A model generated the notes under the pieces. It had not been told where the DNA came from. It did no database searches and saw only the letters and a list, made by a program, of their open reading frames with translations. Positions 34,978 to 47,800 of a stretch of 64,000 nt of DNA are shown here, piece after piece; within the stretch, counting starts at the first letter, position 1, and each line of letters starts with the position of its first letter. The stretch is taken from contig OX326959.1 in NCBI GenBank assembly GCA_946800325.1, positions 45,817,566-45,881,565 on the forward strand, in the 5' to 3' direction. The stretch comes from Luzula sylvatica. Lineage: Eukaryota > Streptophyta > Magnoliopsida > Poales > Juncaceae. Made by a program: the position numbers and the translations under genes.

Positions 34978-35480
34978 TTGGTCTTTTTTAGAAAAAATGC
35001 TAATAGATATTTTTGAAGGTGTTAGACTTCATTTTTTTATTTTTTGAAAAAAATTGGAAAAATTGAAATTTGTATGTGTTACTCTTCAATCACGGAATGT
35101 TTTGAGAAAATCATGAAAAATGAAGTATTTTGCTTATTTTAGAGAACTATTTTGATCTTTTTTAGAAAAAATGATAATTGATATTTTTGAAGGTGTTAGA
35201 CTTCAGTTTTTTATTTTATGCAAAAAATAGGAAAAATAGAAATTTGTATGTGTTAGTCTTCAATCCCGGAGTTTTTTGAGAAAAACATGAAAAATGAAGT
35301 ATTTTGCTCATTTTAGTGAACTATTTTGGTCTTTTTTAGAAAAAATGATAATTGATATTTTTTAAGGTGTTAGACTTCAGTTTTTGATTTTTTGCAAAAA
35401 ATTGGAAAAATTGAAATTTGTATGTGTTAGTCTTCAATCACGGAATTTTTTGAGAAAAACATGAAAAGTGAAGTATTTTG
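34978..35480. repeat. 870-bp duplication, partial copy 2
   Basis: Repeats the first three monomers of the preceding block and departs near 35480, where TTTTATTGAAC replaces TTTTAGAGAAC. A private change, TTTTTTGAAAAAAATTGG, occurs near 35042-35059. The following sequence belongs to the block repeated at an offset of 4144 bp. Confidence 0.8.
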
Positions 35481-37310
35481 CTCATTTTATTGAACTATTT
35501 TGGTCTTTTTTAGAAAAAATTATAATTGATATTTTTTAAGGTGTTAGACTTCAGTTTTTGATTTTTTGCAAAAAAATGGAAAAATAGAAATTTTTATGTG
35601 TTAGTCTTCAATCACGGAATTTTTTGAGAAAAACATGAAAAATGAAGTATTTTGCTCATTTTAGTGAACTATTTTGGTCTTTTTTAGAAAAAAATATAAT
35701 TGATATTTTTTAAGGTGTTAGACTTCAGTTTTTGATTTTTTGCAAAAAAATGGAAAAATAGAAATTTGTATGTGTTATTCTTCAATCACGGAATTTTTTG
35801 AGAAAATCATGAAAAATGAAGTATCTTGCTCATTTTAGAGAACTGTTTTGTTCTTTTTTAGAAAAAATGATAATTGATATTTTTGAAGGTGTTAGACTTC
35901 AGTTTTTGATTGTATGCAAAAAATAGCAAAAATAGAAATTTGTATGTGTTAGTCTTCAATCACGGAATTTTTTGAGAAAATCTTGAAAAATGAAGTATCT
36001 TGCTCATTTTAGAGAACTGTTTTAGTCTTTTTTAGAAAAAATGATAATTGATATTTTTGAAGGTGTTAGACTTCAGTTTTTGATTTTATGCAAAAAATAG
36101 CAAAAATAGAAATTTGTATGTGTTAGTCTTCAATCCCGGAGTTTTTTGAGAAAAACATGAAAAATGAAGTATTTTGCTCATTTTAGAGAACTATTTTGGT
36201 CTTTTTTAGAAAAAATGATAATTGGTATTTTTGAAGGTGTTAGACTTCATTTTTTGATTTTTTGCAAAAAATTGGAAAAATTGGAATTTGTATGTGTTAC
36301 TCTTCAATCACGGAATTTTTTGAGAAAATCATGAAAAATGAAGTATTTTGCTTATTTTAGAGAACTATTTTGATCTTTTTTAGAAAAAATGATAATTGAT
36401 ATTTTTGAAGGTGTTAGACTTCAGTTTTTTATTTTATGCAAAAAATAGGAAAAATAGAAATGTGTATGTGTTAGTCTTCAATCCCGGAGTTTTTCGAGAA
36501 AAACATGAAAAATGAAGTATTTTGCTCATTTTAGAGAACTATTTTGGTCTTTTTTAGAAAAAATGATAATTGATATTTTTGAAGGTGTTAGACTTCAGTT
36601 TTTGATTTTTTGCAAAAAATTGGAAAAAATTGAAATTTGTATGTGTTAGTCTTCAATCACGGAATTTTTTGAGAAAAACTTGAAAAATGAAGTATTTTGC
36701 TCATTTTAGAGAACTATTTTGTTCTTTTTTAGAAAAAATGATAATTGATATTTTTGAAGGTGTTAGACTTCAGTTTTTTATTTTTTGCAAAAAATTGGAA
36801 AAATATAAATTTGTATGTGTTAGTCTTCAATCCCGGAGTTTTTTGAGAAAAACATGAAAAATGAAGTATTTTGCTCATTTTAGTGAACTATTTTGGTCTT
36901 TTTTAGAAAAAATTATAATTGATATTTTTTAAGGTGTTAGACTTCAGTTTTTGATTTTTTGCAAAAAAATGAAAAAATTGAAATTTGTATGTGTTAGATT
37001 TCAATCACGGAGTTTTTTGAGAAAAACATGAAAAATGAAGTATTTTGCTCATTTTAGTGAACTATTTTGGTCTTTTTTAGAAAAATGATAATTGATATTT
37101 TTGAAGGTGTTAGACTTCAGTTTTTGATTTTTTGCAAAAAATTGGAAAAATTGAAATTTGTATGAGTTAGTCTTCAATCCCGGAGTTTTTTGAGAAAAAC
37201 ATGAAAATTGAAGTATTTTGCTCATTTTAGTGAACTATTTTGGTCTTTTTTTGAAAAAATTATAATTGATATTTTTTAAGGTGTTAGACTTCAGTTTTTG
37301 ATTTTTTGCA
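35010..37310. repeat. 2.3-kb block repeated 4144 bp downstream, copy 1
   Basis: Rare markers recur at a fixed offset of 4144 bp: TTTTATTGAAC (35485 and 39629), GATTGTATGC (35908 and 40052), AATTGGTATTTTTG (~36220 and ~40364), the shortened AGAAAAATGATAATTG (~37080 and ~41224) and GTATGAGTTAG (37160 and 41304). Thirteen or so monomers, no short units. Ends are approximate. Confidence 0.87.
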
Positions 37311-39153
37311 AAAAAATTGAAAAATTGAAATTTGAATGTGTTAGACTTCAATCACGGAGTTTTTTGAGAAAAACATGAAAAATGAAGTATTTTGCTCATT
37401 TTAGTGAACTATTTTGGTCTTTTTTAGAAAAAATTATAATTGATATTTTTTAAGGTGTTAGACTTCAGTTTTTGATTTTTTGCAAAAAAATGGAAAAATA
37501 GAAATTTTTATGTGTTAGTCTTCAATCCCGGAGTTTTTTGAGAAAAACATGAAAAATGAAGTATTTTGCTCATTTTAGTGAACTATTTTGGTCTTTTTTA
37601 GAAAAAATTATAATTGATATTTTTGAAGGTGTTAGACTTCAGTTTTTGATTTTTTGCAAAAAATTGGAAAAATTGAAATTTGTATGTGTTAGACTTCAAT
37701 CACGGAGTTTTTTGAGAAAAACATGAAAAATGAAGTATTTTGCTCATTTTAGTGAACTAGTTTGGTCTTTTTTAGAAAAAATGATAATTGATATTTTTTA
37801 AGGTGTTAGACTTCAGTTTTTTATTTTTTGCAAAAAATTGGAAAAATTGAAATTTGTATGTGTTAGTCTTCAATCCCGGAGTTTTTTGAGAAAAACATGA
37901 AAAATGAAGTATTTTGCTCATTTTAGTGAACTATTTTGGTCTTTTTTAGAAAAAATTATAATTGATATTTTTTAAGGTGTTAGACTTCAGTTTTTGATTT
38001 TTTGCAAAAAAAATGGAAAAATAGAAATTTTTATGTGTTAGTCTTCAATCACGGAATTTTTTGAGAAAAACATGAAAAATGAAGTATTTTGCCCATTTTA
38101 GTGAACTATTTTGGTCTTTTTTAGAAAAAAATATAATTGATATTTTTTAAGGTGTTAGACTTTAGTTTTTGATTTTTTGCAAAAAAATGGAAAAATAGAA
38201 ATTTGTATGTGTTAGTCTTCAATCACGAAATTTTTTGAGAAAAACATGAAAAATGAAGTATTTTGCTAATTTTGGAGAACTATTTTGGTCTTTTTTAGAC
38301 TTCAGTTTTTGATTTTTTGCAAAAAATTGGAAAAATTGAAATTTGTATGTGTTAGTCTTCAATCACGGAATTTTTTGAGAAAATCTTGAAAAATGAAATA
38401 TTTTGCTCATTTTAGAGAACTATTTTGGTCTTTTTTAGAAAAAATGATAATTGATATTTTTGAAGGTGTTAGACTTCAGTTTTTGATTTTTTGCAAAAAA
38501 ATTGGAAAAATTGAAATTTGTATGTGTTAGTCTTCAATCCCGGAGTTTTTTGAGAAAAACATGAAAAATGAAGTATTTTGCTCATTTTAGAGAACTATTT
38601 TGGTCTTTTTTAGAAAAAATGATAATAGATATTTTTGAAGGTGTTAGACTTCAGTTTTTGATTTTATGCAAAAAATAGGAAAAATTGAAATTTGTATGTG
38701 TTAGTCTTCAATCACGGAATGTTTTGAGAAAATCATGAAAAATGAAGTATTTTGCTTATTTTAGAGAACTATTTTGATCTTTTTTAGAAAAAATGATAAT
38801 TGATATTTTTGAAGGTGTTAGACTTCCGTTTTTTATTTTATGCAAAAAATAGGAAAAATAGAAATTTGTATGTGTTAGTCTTCAATCCCGGAGTTTTTTG
38901 AGAAAAACATGAAAAATGAAGTATTTTGCTCATTTTAGTGAACTATTTTTGTCTTTTTTAGAAAAAATGATAATTGATATTTTTTAAGGTGTTAGACTTC
39001 CGTTTTTTATTTTATGCAAAAAATAGGAAAAATAGAAATTTGTATGTGTTAGTCTTCAATCACGGAATTTTTTGAGAAAAACATGAAAAGTGAAGTATTT
39101 TGCTCATTTTAGAGAACTATTTTGGTCTTTTTTAGAAAAAATGATAATTGATA
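37311..39153. repeat. Satellite tract separating the two 4144-offset blocks
   Basis: Ordinary mixed monomers with one short unit at 38285-38424. The left part continues the order seen at 29.5-29.8 kb. 37800-38430 resembles 31130-31770, including TTTTGCCCATTTTAG near 38090. GACTTCCGTTTTTTATT occurs twice (near 38823 and 38997), 174 bp apart, suggesting a single-monomer duplication or conversion. Confidence 0.75.
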
Positions 39154-41454
39154 TTTTTGAAGGTGTTAGACTTCATTTTTTTATTTTTTGCAAAAAATTG
39201 GAAAAATTGAAATTTGTATGTGTTACTCTTCAATCACGGAATGTTTTGAGAAAATCATGAAAAATGAAGTATTTTGCTAATTTTAGAGAACTATTTTGAT
39301 CTTTTTTAGAAAAAATGATAATTGATATTTTTGAAGGTGTTAGACTTCAGTTTTTTATTTTATGCAAAAAATAGGAAAAATAGAAATTTGTATGTGTTAG
39401 TCTTCAATCCCGGAGTTTTTTGAGAAAAACATGAAAAATGAAGTATTTTGCTCATTTTAGTGAACTATTTTGGTCTTTTTTAGAAAAAATGATAATTGAT
39501 ATTTTTTAAGGTGTTAGACTTCAGTTTTTGATTTTTTGCAAAAAATTGGAAAAATTGAAATTTGTATGTGTTAGTCTTCAATCACGGAATTTTTTGAGAA
39601 AAACATGAAAAGTGAAGTATTTTGCTCATTTTATTGAACTATTTTGGTCTTTTTTAGAAAAAATTATAATTGATATTTTTTAAGGTGTTAGACTTCAGTT
39701 TTTGATTTTTTGCAAAAAAATGGAAAAATAGAAATTTTTATGTGTTAGTCTTCAATCACGGAATTTTTTGAGAAAAACATGAAAAATGAAGTATTTTGCT
39801 CATTTTAGTGAACTATTTTGGTCTTTTTTAGAAAAAAATATAATTGATATTTTTTAAGGTGTTAGACTTCAGTTTTTGATTTTTTGCAAAAAAATGGAAA
39901 AATAGAAATTTGTATGTGTTATTCTTCAATCACGGAATTTTTTGAGAAAATCATGAAAAATGAAGTATCTTGCTCATTTTAGAGAACTGTTTTGTTCTTT
40001 TTTAGAAAAAATGATAATTGATATTTTTGAAGGTGTTAGACTTCAGTTTTTGATTGTATGCAAAAAATAGCAAAAATAGAAATTTGTATGTGTTAGTCTT
40101 CAATCACGGAATTTTTTGAGAAAATCTTGAAAAATGAAGTATCTTGCTCATTTTAGAGAACTGTTTTAGTCTTTTTTAGAAAAAATGATAATTGATATTT
40201 TTGAAGGTGTTAGACTTCAGTTTTTGATTTTATGCAAAAAATAGCAAAAATAGAAATTTGTATGTGTTAGTCTTCAATCCCGGAGTTTTTTGAGAAAAAC
40301 ATGAAAAATGAAGTATTTTGCTCATTTTAGAGAACTATTTTGGTCTTTTTTAGAAAAAATGATAATTGGTATTTTTGAAGGTGTTAGACTTCATTTTTTG
40401 ATTTTTTGCAAAAAATTGGAAAAATTGGAATTTGTATGTGTTACTCTTCAATCACGGAATTTTTTGAGAAAATCATGAAAAATGAAGTATTTTGCTTATT
40501 TTAGAGAACTATTTTGATCTTTTTTAGAAAAAATGATAATTGATATTTTTGAAGGTGTTAGACTTCAGTTTTTTATTTTATGCAAAAAATAGGAAAAATA
40601 GAAATGTGTATGTGTTAGTCTTCAATCCCGGAGTTTTTCGAGAAAAACATGAAAAATGAAGTATTTTGCTCATTTTAGAGAACTATTTTGGTCTTTTTTA
40701 GAAAAAATGATAATTGATATTTTTGAAGGTGTTAGACTTCAGTTTTTGATTTTTTGCAAAAAATTGGAAAAAATTGAAATTTGTATGTGTTAGTCTTCAA
40801 TCACGGAATTTTTTGAGAAAAACTTGAAAAATGAAGTATTTTGCTCATTTTAGAGAACTATTTTGTTCTTTTTTAGAAAAAATGATAATTGATATTTTTG
40901 AAGGTGTTAGACTTCAGTTTTTTATTTTTTGCAAAAAATTGGAAAAATATAAATTTGTATGTGTTAGTCTTCAATCCCGGAGTTTTTTGAGAAAAACATG
41001 AAAAATGAAGTATTTTGCTCATTTTAGTGAACTATTTTGGTCTTTTTTAGAAAAAATTATAATTGATATTTTTTAAGGTGTTAGACTTCAGTTTTTGATT
41101 TTTTGCAAAAAAATGAAAAAATTGAAATTTGTATGTGTTAGATTTCAATCACGGAGTTTTTTGAGAAAAACATGAAAAATGAAGTATTTTGCTCATTTTA
41201 GTGAACTATTTTGGTCTTTTTTAGAAAAATGATAATTGATATTTTTGAAGGTGTTAGACTTCAGTTTTTGATTTTTTGCAAAAAATTGGAAAAATTGAAA
41301 TTTGTATGAGTTAGTCTTCAATCCCGGAGTTTTTTGAGAAAAACATGAAAATTGAAGTATTTTGCTCATTTTAGTGAACTATTTTGGTCTTTTTTTGAAA
41401 AAATTATAATTGATATTTTTTAAGGTGTTAGACTTCAGTTTTTGATTTTTTGCA
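39154..41454. repeat. 2.3-kb block, copy 2 (offset 4144 bp)
   Basis: Same monomer order as 35010-37310. The match ends near 41455, where ATGGAAAAATTGAAATATG replaces ATTGAAAAATTGAAATTTG. The two copies share even rare single-base variants, so the duplication is young compared with the general divergence between monomers. Confidence 0.85.
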
Positions 41455-44400
41455 AAAAAATGGAAAAATTGAAATATGTATGTGTTAGACTTCAATCACG
41501 GAGTTTTTTGAGAAAAACATGAAAAATGAAGTATTTTGCTCATTGTGGTGAACTATTTTGGTCTTTTTTAGAAAAAATGAAAATTGATATTTTTGAAGGT
41601 GTTAGACTTCAGTTTTTGATTTTTTGCAAAAAATTGGAAAAATTGAAATTTCTATGTGTTAGTCTTCAATCCCGGAGTTTTTTGAGAAAAACATGAAAAA
41701 TGAAGTATTTTGCTCATTTTAGTGAACTATTTTCGTCTTTTTTAGAAAAAATTATAATTGATATTTTTTAAGGTGTTAGACTTCAGTTTTTGATTTTTTG
41801 CAAAAAAATGGAAAAATTGAAATTTGTATGTGTTAGACTTCAATCACGGAGTTTTTTGAGAAAAACATGAAAAATGAAGTATTTTGCTCATTTTAGTGAA
41901 CTATTTTGGTCTTTTTTAGAAAGAATGATAATTGATATTTTTTAAGGTGTTAGACTTCAGTTTTTGATTTTTTGCAAAAAAATGGAAAAATTGAAATATG
42001 TATGTGTTAGACTTCAATCACGGAGTTTTTTGAGAAAAACATGAAAAATGAAGTATTTTGCTCATTGTGGTGAACTATTTTGGTCTTTTTTAGAAAAAAT
42101 GAAAATTGATATTTTTGAAGGTGTTAGACTTCAGTTTTTGATTTTTTGCAAAAAATTGGAAAAAATTGAAATTTGTATGTGTTAGTCTTCAATCACGGAA
42201 TTTTTTGAGAAAAACTTGAAAAATGAAGTATTTTGCTCATTTTAGAGAACTATTTTGTTCTTTTTTAGAAAAAATGATAATTGATATTTTTGAAGGTGTT
42301 AGACTTCAGTTTTTTATTTTTTGCAAAAAATTGGAAAAATATAAATTTGTATGTGTTAGTCTTCAATCCCGGAGTTTTTTGAGAAAAACATGAAAAATGA
42401 AGTATTTTGCTCATTTTAGTGAACTATTTTGGTCTTTTTTAGAAAAAATTATAATTGATATTTTTTAAGGTGTTAGACTTCAGTTTTTGATTTTTTGCAA
42501 AAAAATGAAAAAATTGAAATTTGTATGTGTTAGATTTCAATCACGGAGTTTTTTGAGAAAAACATGAAAAATGAAGTATTTTGCTCATTTTAGTGAACTA
42601 TTTTGGTCTTTTTTAGAAAGAATGATAATTGATATTTTTTAAGGTGTTAGACTTCAGTTTTTGATTTTTTGCAAAAAAATGGAAAAATTGAAATATGTAT
42701 GTGTTAGACTTCAATCACGGAGTTTTTTGAGAAAAACATGAAAAATGAAGTATTTTGCTCATTGTGGTGAACTATTTTGGTCTTTTTTAGAAAAAATGAA
42801 AATTGATATTTTTGAAGGTGTTAGACTTCAGTTTTTGATTTTTTGCAAAAAATTGGAAAAATTGAAATTTCTATGTGTTAGTCTTCAATCCCGGAGTTTT
42901 TTGAGAAAAACATGAAAAATGAAGTATTTTGCTCATTTTAGTGAACTATTTTCGTCTTTTTTAGAAAAAATTATAATTGATATTTTTTAAGGTGTTAGAC
43001 TTCAGTTTTTGATTTTTTGCAAAAAAATGGAAAAATTGAAATTTGTATGTGTTAGACTTCAATCACGGAGTTTTTTGAGAAAAACATGAAAAATGAAGTA
43101 TTTTGCTCATTTTAGTGAACTATTTTGGTCTTTTTTAGAAAGAATGATAATTGATATTTTTTAAGGTGTTAGACTTCAGTTTTTTATTTTTTGCAAAAAA
43201 TTGGAAAAATTGAAATTTGTATGTGTTAGTCTTCAATCCCGGAGTTTTTTGAGAAAAACATGAAAAATGAAGTATTTTGCTCATTTTAGTGAACTATTTT
43301 GGTCTTTTTTAGAAAAAATTATAATTGATATTTTTTAAGGTGTTAGACTTCAGTTTTTGATTTTTTGCAAAAAAATGGAAAAATAGAAATTTTTATGTGT
43401 TAGTCTTCAATCACGGAATTTTTTGAGAAAAACATGAAAAATGAAGTATTTTGCTCATTTTAGTGAACTATTTTGGTCTTTTTTAGAAAAAAATATAATT
43501 GATATTTTTTAAGGTGTTAGACTTCAGTTTTTGATTTTTTGCAAAAAAATGGAAAAATAGAAATTTGTATGTGTTAGTCTTCAATCACGGAATTTTTTGA
43601 GAAAATCATGAAAAATGAAGTATCTTGCTCATTTTAGAGAACTGTTTTGTTCTTTTTTAGAAAAAATGATAATTGATATTTTTGAAGGTGTTAGACTTCA
43701 GTTTTTGATTTTATGCAAAAAATAGCAAAAATAGAAATTTGTATGTGTTAGTCTTCAATCACGGAATTTTTTGAGAAAATCTTGAAAAATGAAGTATCTT
43801 GCTCATTTTAGAGAACTGTTTTGGTCTTTTTTAGAAAAAATGATAATTGATATTTTTGAAGGTGTTAGACTTCAGTTTTTGATTTTATGCAAAAAATAGC
43901 AAAAATAGAAATTTGTATGTGTTAGTCTTCAATCCCGGAGTTTTTTGAGAAAAACATGAAAAATGAAGTATTTTGCTCATTTTAGAGAACTATTTTGGTC
44001 TTTTTTAGAAAAAATGATAATTGATATTTTTGAAGGTGTTCGACTTCATTTTTTGATTTTTTGCAAAAAATTGGAAAAATTGAAATTTGTATGTGTTACT
44101 CTTCAATCGCGGAATTTTTTGAGAAAATCATGAAAAATGAAGTATTTTGCTTATTTTTGAGAACTATTTTGATCTTTTTTAGAAAAAATGATAATTGATA
44201 TTTTTGAAGGTGTTAGACTTCAGTTTTTTATTTTATGCAAAAAATAGAAAAAATAGAAATGTGTATGTGTTAGTCTTCAATCCCGGAGTTTTTCGAGAAA
44301 AACATGAAAAATGAAGTATTTTGCTCATTTTAGAGAACTATTTTGGTCTTTTTTAGAAAAAATGATAATTGATATTTTTGAAGGTGTTAGACTTCAGTTT

Positions 44401-44863
44401 TTAATTTTTTGCAAAATTGGAAAAAATTGAAATTTGTATGTGTTAGTCTTCCATCACGGAATTTTTTGAGAAACACATGAAAAATGAAGTATTTTGCTCA
44501 TTTTAGAGAACTATTTTGGTCTTTTTTAGAAAAAATGATAATTGATATTTTTGAAGGTGTTAGACTTCAGTTTTTTATTTTTTGCAAAAAATTGGAAAAT
44601 TTGAAATTTGTATGTGTTAGTCTTCAATCTCGGAGTTTTTTGAGAAAAACATGAAAAATGAAGTATTTTGCTCATTTTAGTGAACTATTTTGGTCTTTTT
44701 TAGAAAAAATTATAATTGATATTTTTTAAGGTGTTAGACTTCAGTTTTTGATTTTTTGCAAAAAAATGGAAAAATTGAAATATGTATGTGTTAGACTTCA
44801 ATCACGGAGTTTTTTGAGAAAAACATGAAAAAAGAAGTATTTTGCTCATTTTAGTGAAATATT
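41455..44863. repeat. Nested rearranged tract
   Basis: The rare CATTGTGGTGAAC occurs at 41541, 42063 and 42760, spaced 522 (3x174) and 697 (4x174+1) bp. Between them sits a partial reprise of 40.74-41.21 kb (GGAAAAAATTG, TTGTTC and GGAAAAATATAAATTTG monomers, the last at 36801, 40945 and 42339). AGAAAGAATGATAATTG appears at ~41919, ~42613 and ~43137. From ~43.1 kb the order resembles 24.4-25.9 kb. From ~44.4 kb the tract carries the TTTTGCAAAATTGG marker of the long HOR. The pattern points to repeated short exchanges in a small interval. Confidence 0.78.
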
Positions 44864-47800
44864 TTGGTCTTTTTTAGAAAAAATGATAATTGATATTTTT
44901 GAAGGTGTTAGACTTCAGTTTTTGATTTTTTGCAAAAAATTGGAAAAATTGAAATTTGTATGTGTTACTCTTCAATCACGGAATTTTTTGAGAAAATCAT
45001 GAAAAATGAAGTATTTTGCTTATTTTTGAGAACTATTTTGATCTTTTTTAGAAAAAATGATAATTGATATTTTTGAAGGTGTTAGACTTCAGTTTTTTAT
45101 TTTATGCAAAAAATAGGAAAAATAGAAATGTGTATGTGTTAGTCTTCAATCCCGGAGTTTTTCGAGAAAAACATGAAAAATGAAGTATTTTGCTCATTTT
45201 AGAGAACTATTTTGGTCTTTTTTAGAAAAAATGATAATTGATATTTTTGAAGGTGTTAGACTTCAGTTTTTAATTTTTTGCAAAATTGGAAAAAATTGAA
45301 ATTTGTATGTGTTAGTCTTCCATCACGGAATTTTTTGAGAAAATCATGAAAAATGAAGTATCTTGCTCATTTTAGAGAACTGTTTTGTTCTTTTTTAGAA
45401 AAAATGATAATTGATATTTTTGAAGGTGTTAGACTTCAGTTTTTGATTTTATGCAAAAAATAGCAAAAATAGAAATTTGTATGTGTTAGTCTTCAATCAC
45501 GGAATTTTTTGAGAAAATCATGAAAAATGAAGTATCTTGCTCATTTTAGAGAACTGTTTTGGTCTTTTTTAGAAAAAATGATAATTGATATTTTTGAAGG
45601 TGTTAGACTTCGGTTTTTGATTTTATGCAAAAAATAGCAAAAATAGAAATTTGTATGTGTTAGTCTTCAATCCCGGAGTTTTTTGAGAAAAACATGAAAA
45701 ATGAAGTATTTTGCTCATTTTAGAGAACTATTTTGGTCTTTTTTAGAAAAAATGATAATTGATATTTTTGAAGGTGTTAGACTTCATTTTTTGATTTTTT
45801 GCAAAAAATTGGAAAAATTGAAATTTGTATGTGTTACTCTTCAATCACGGAATTTTTTGAGAAAATCATGAAAAATGAAGTATTTTGCTTATTTTTGAGA
45901 ACTATTTTGATCTTTTTTAAAAAAAATGATAATTGATATTTTTGAAGGTGTTAGACTTCAGTTTTTTATTTTATGCAAGAAATAGGAAAAATAGAAATGT
46001 GTATGTGTTAGTCTTCAATCCCGGAGTTTTTCGAGAAAAACATGAAAAATGAAGTATTTTGCTCATTTTAGAGAACTATTTTTGGTCTTTTTTAGAAAAA
46101 ATGATAATTGATATTTTTGAAGGTGTTAGACTTCAGTTTTTAATTTTTTGCAAAATTGGAAAAAATTGAAATTTGTATGTGTTAGTCTTCCATCACGGAA
46201 TTTTATGAGAAAAACTTGAAAAATGAAGTATTTTGCTCATTATAGAGAACTATTTTGTTCTTTTTTAGAAAAAATGATAATTGATATTTTTGAAGGTGTT
46301 AGACTTCAGTTTTTGATTTTTTGCAAAAAATTGGAAAAATTGAAATTTGTATGTATTAGTCTTTAATCCCGGAGTTTTTTGAGAAAAACATGAAAAATGA
46401 AGTATTTTGCTCATTTTAGTGAACTATTTTGGACTTTTTTAGAAAAAATGATAATTGATATTTTTTAAGGTGTTAGACTTCAGTTTTTGATTTTTTGCAA
46501 AAAATTGGAAAAATTGAAATTTGTATGTATTAGTCTTGAATCCCGGAGTGTTTTGAGAAAAACATGAAAAATGAAGTATTTTGCTCATTTTATTGAACTA
46601 TTTTGGACTTTTTTAGAAAAAATGATAATTGATATTTTTTAAGGTGTTAGACTTCAGTTTTTGATTTTTTGCAAAAAATTGGAAAAATTGAAATTTGTAT
46701 GTTTTAGTCTTCAATCAAGGAATTTTTTGAGAAAAACATGAAAAATGAAGTATTTTGCTCATTTTAGAGAACTATTTTGGTCTTTTTTAGAAAAAATGAT
46801 AATTGATATTTTTGAAGGTGTTAGACTTTAGTTTTTGATTTTTTGCAAAAAATTGGAAAAATTGAAATTTGTATGTGTTACTCTTCAATCACGGAATGTT
46901 TTGAGAAAATCATGAAAAATGAAGTAGTTTGCTCATTTTAGAGAACTATTTTGGTCTTTTTTAGAAAAAATGATAATTGATATTTTTGAAGGTGTTAGAC
47001 TTCAGTTTTTGATTTTATGCAAAAATAGGAAAAATATAAATTTGTATGTGTTAGTCTTCAATCCCAGAGTTTTTCGAGAAAAACATGAAAAATGATGTAT
47101 TTTGCTCAATTTAGAGAACTATTTTGGTCTCTTTTACAAAAAATGATAATTGATATTTTTGAAGGTGTTAAACTTCAGTTTTTTATTTTTTGCAAAAAAT
47201 TGGAAAAATTGAAATTTGTATGTGTTAGTCTTCAATCACGGAATTTTTTGTGAAAATCTTCAAAAATGAAGTATTTTGCTCATTTTTGAGAACTATTTTG
47301 GTCTTTTTTAGAAAAAAAGATAATTGATATTTTTGAAGGTGTTAGACTTCAGTTTTTTTTGCAAAAAATTGTAAAATTTGTAATTTGTATGTGTTAGTCT
47401 TCAATCTCGGAGTTTTTTGAGAAAAACATGAAAAATGAAGTATTTTGCTCATTTTAGTGAACTATTTTGGTCTTTTTTAGAAAAAATTATAATTGATATT
47501 TTTTAAGGTGTTAGACTTCAGTTTTTGATTTTTTGCAAAAAAATGGAAAAAGTGAAATTTGTATGTGTTAGACTTCAATCACGGAGTTTTGTGTGAAAAA
47601 CATGAAAAATGAAGTATTTTGCTCATTTTAGTGAACTATTTTGGTCTTTTTTAGAAAAAATGATAATTGATATTTTTGAAGGTGTTAGACTTCAGTTTTT
47701 GATTTTTTGCAAAAAATTGGAAAAATTGAAATTTGTATGTGTTAGTCTTCAATCCCGGAGTTTTTTGAGAAAAACATGAAAAATGAAGTATTTTGCTCAT

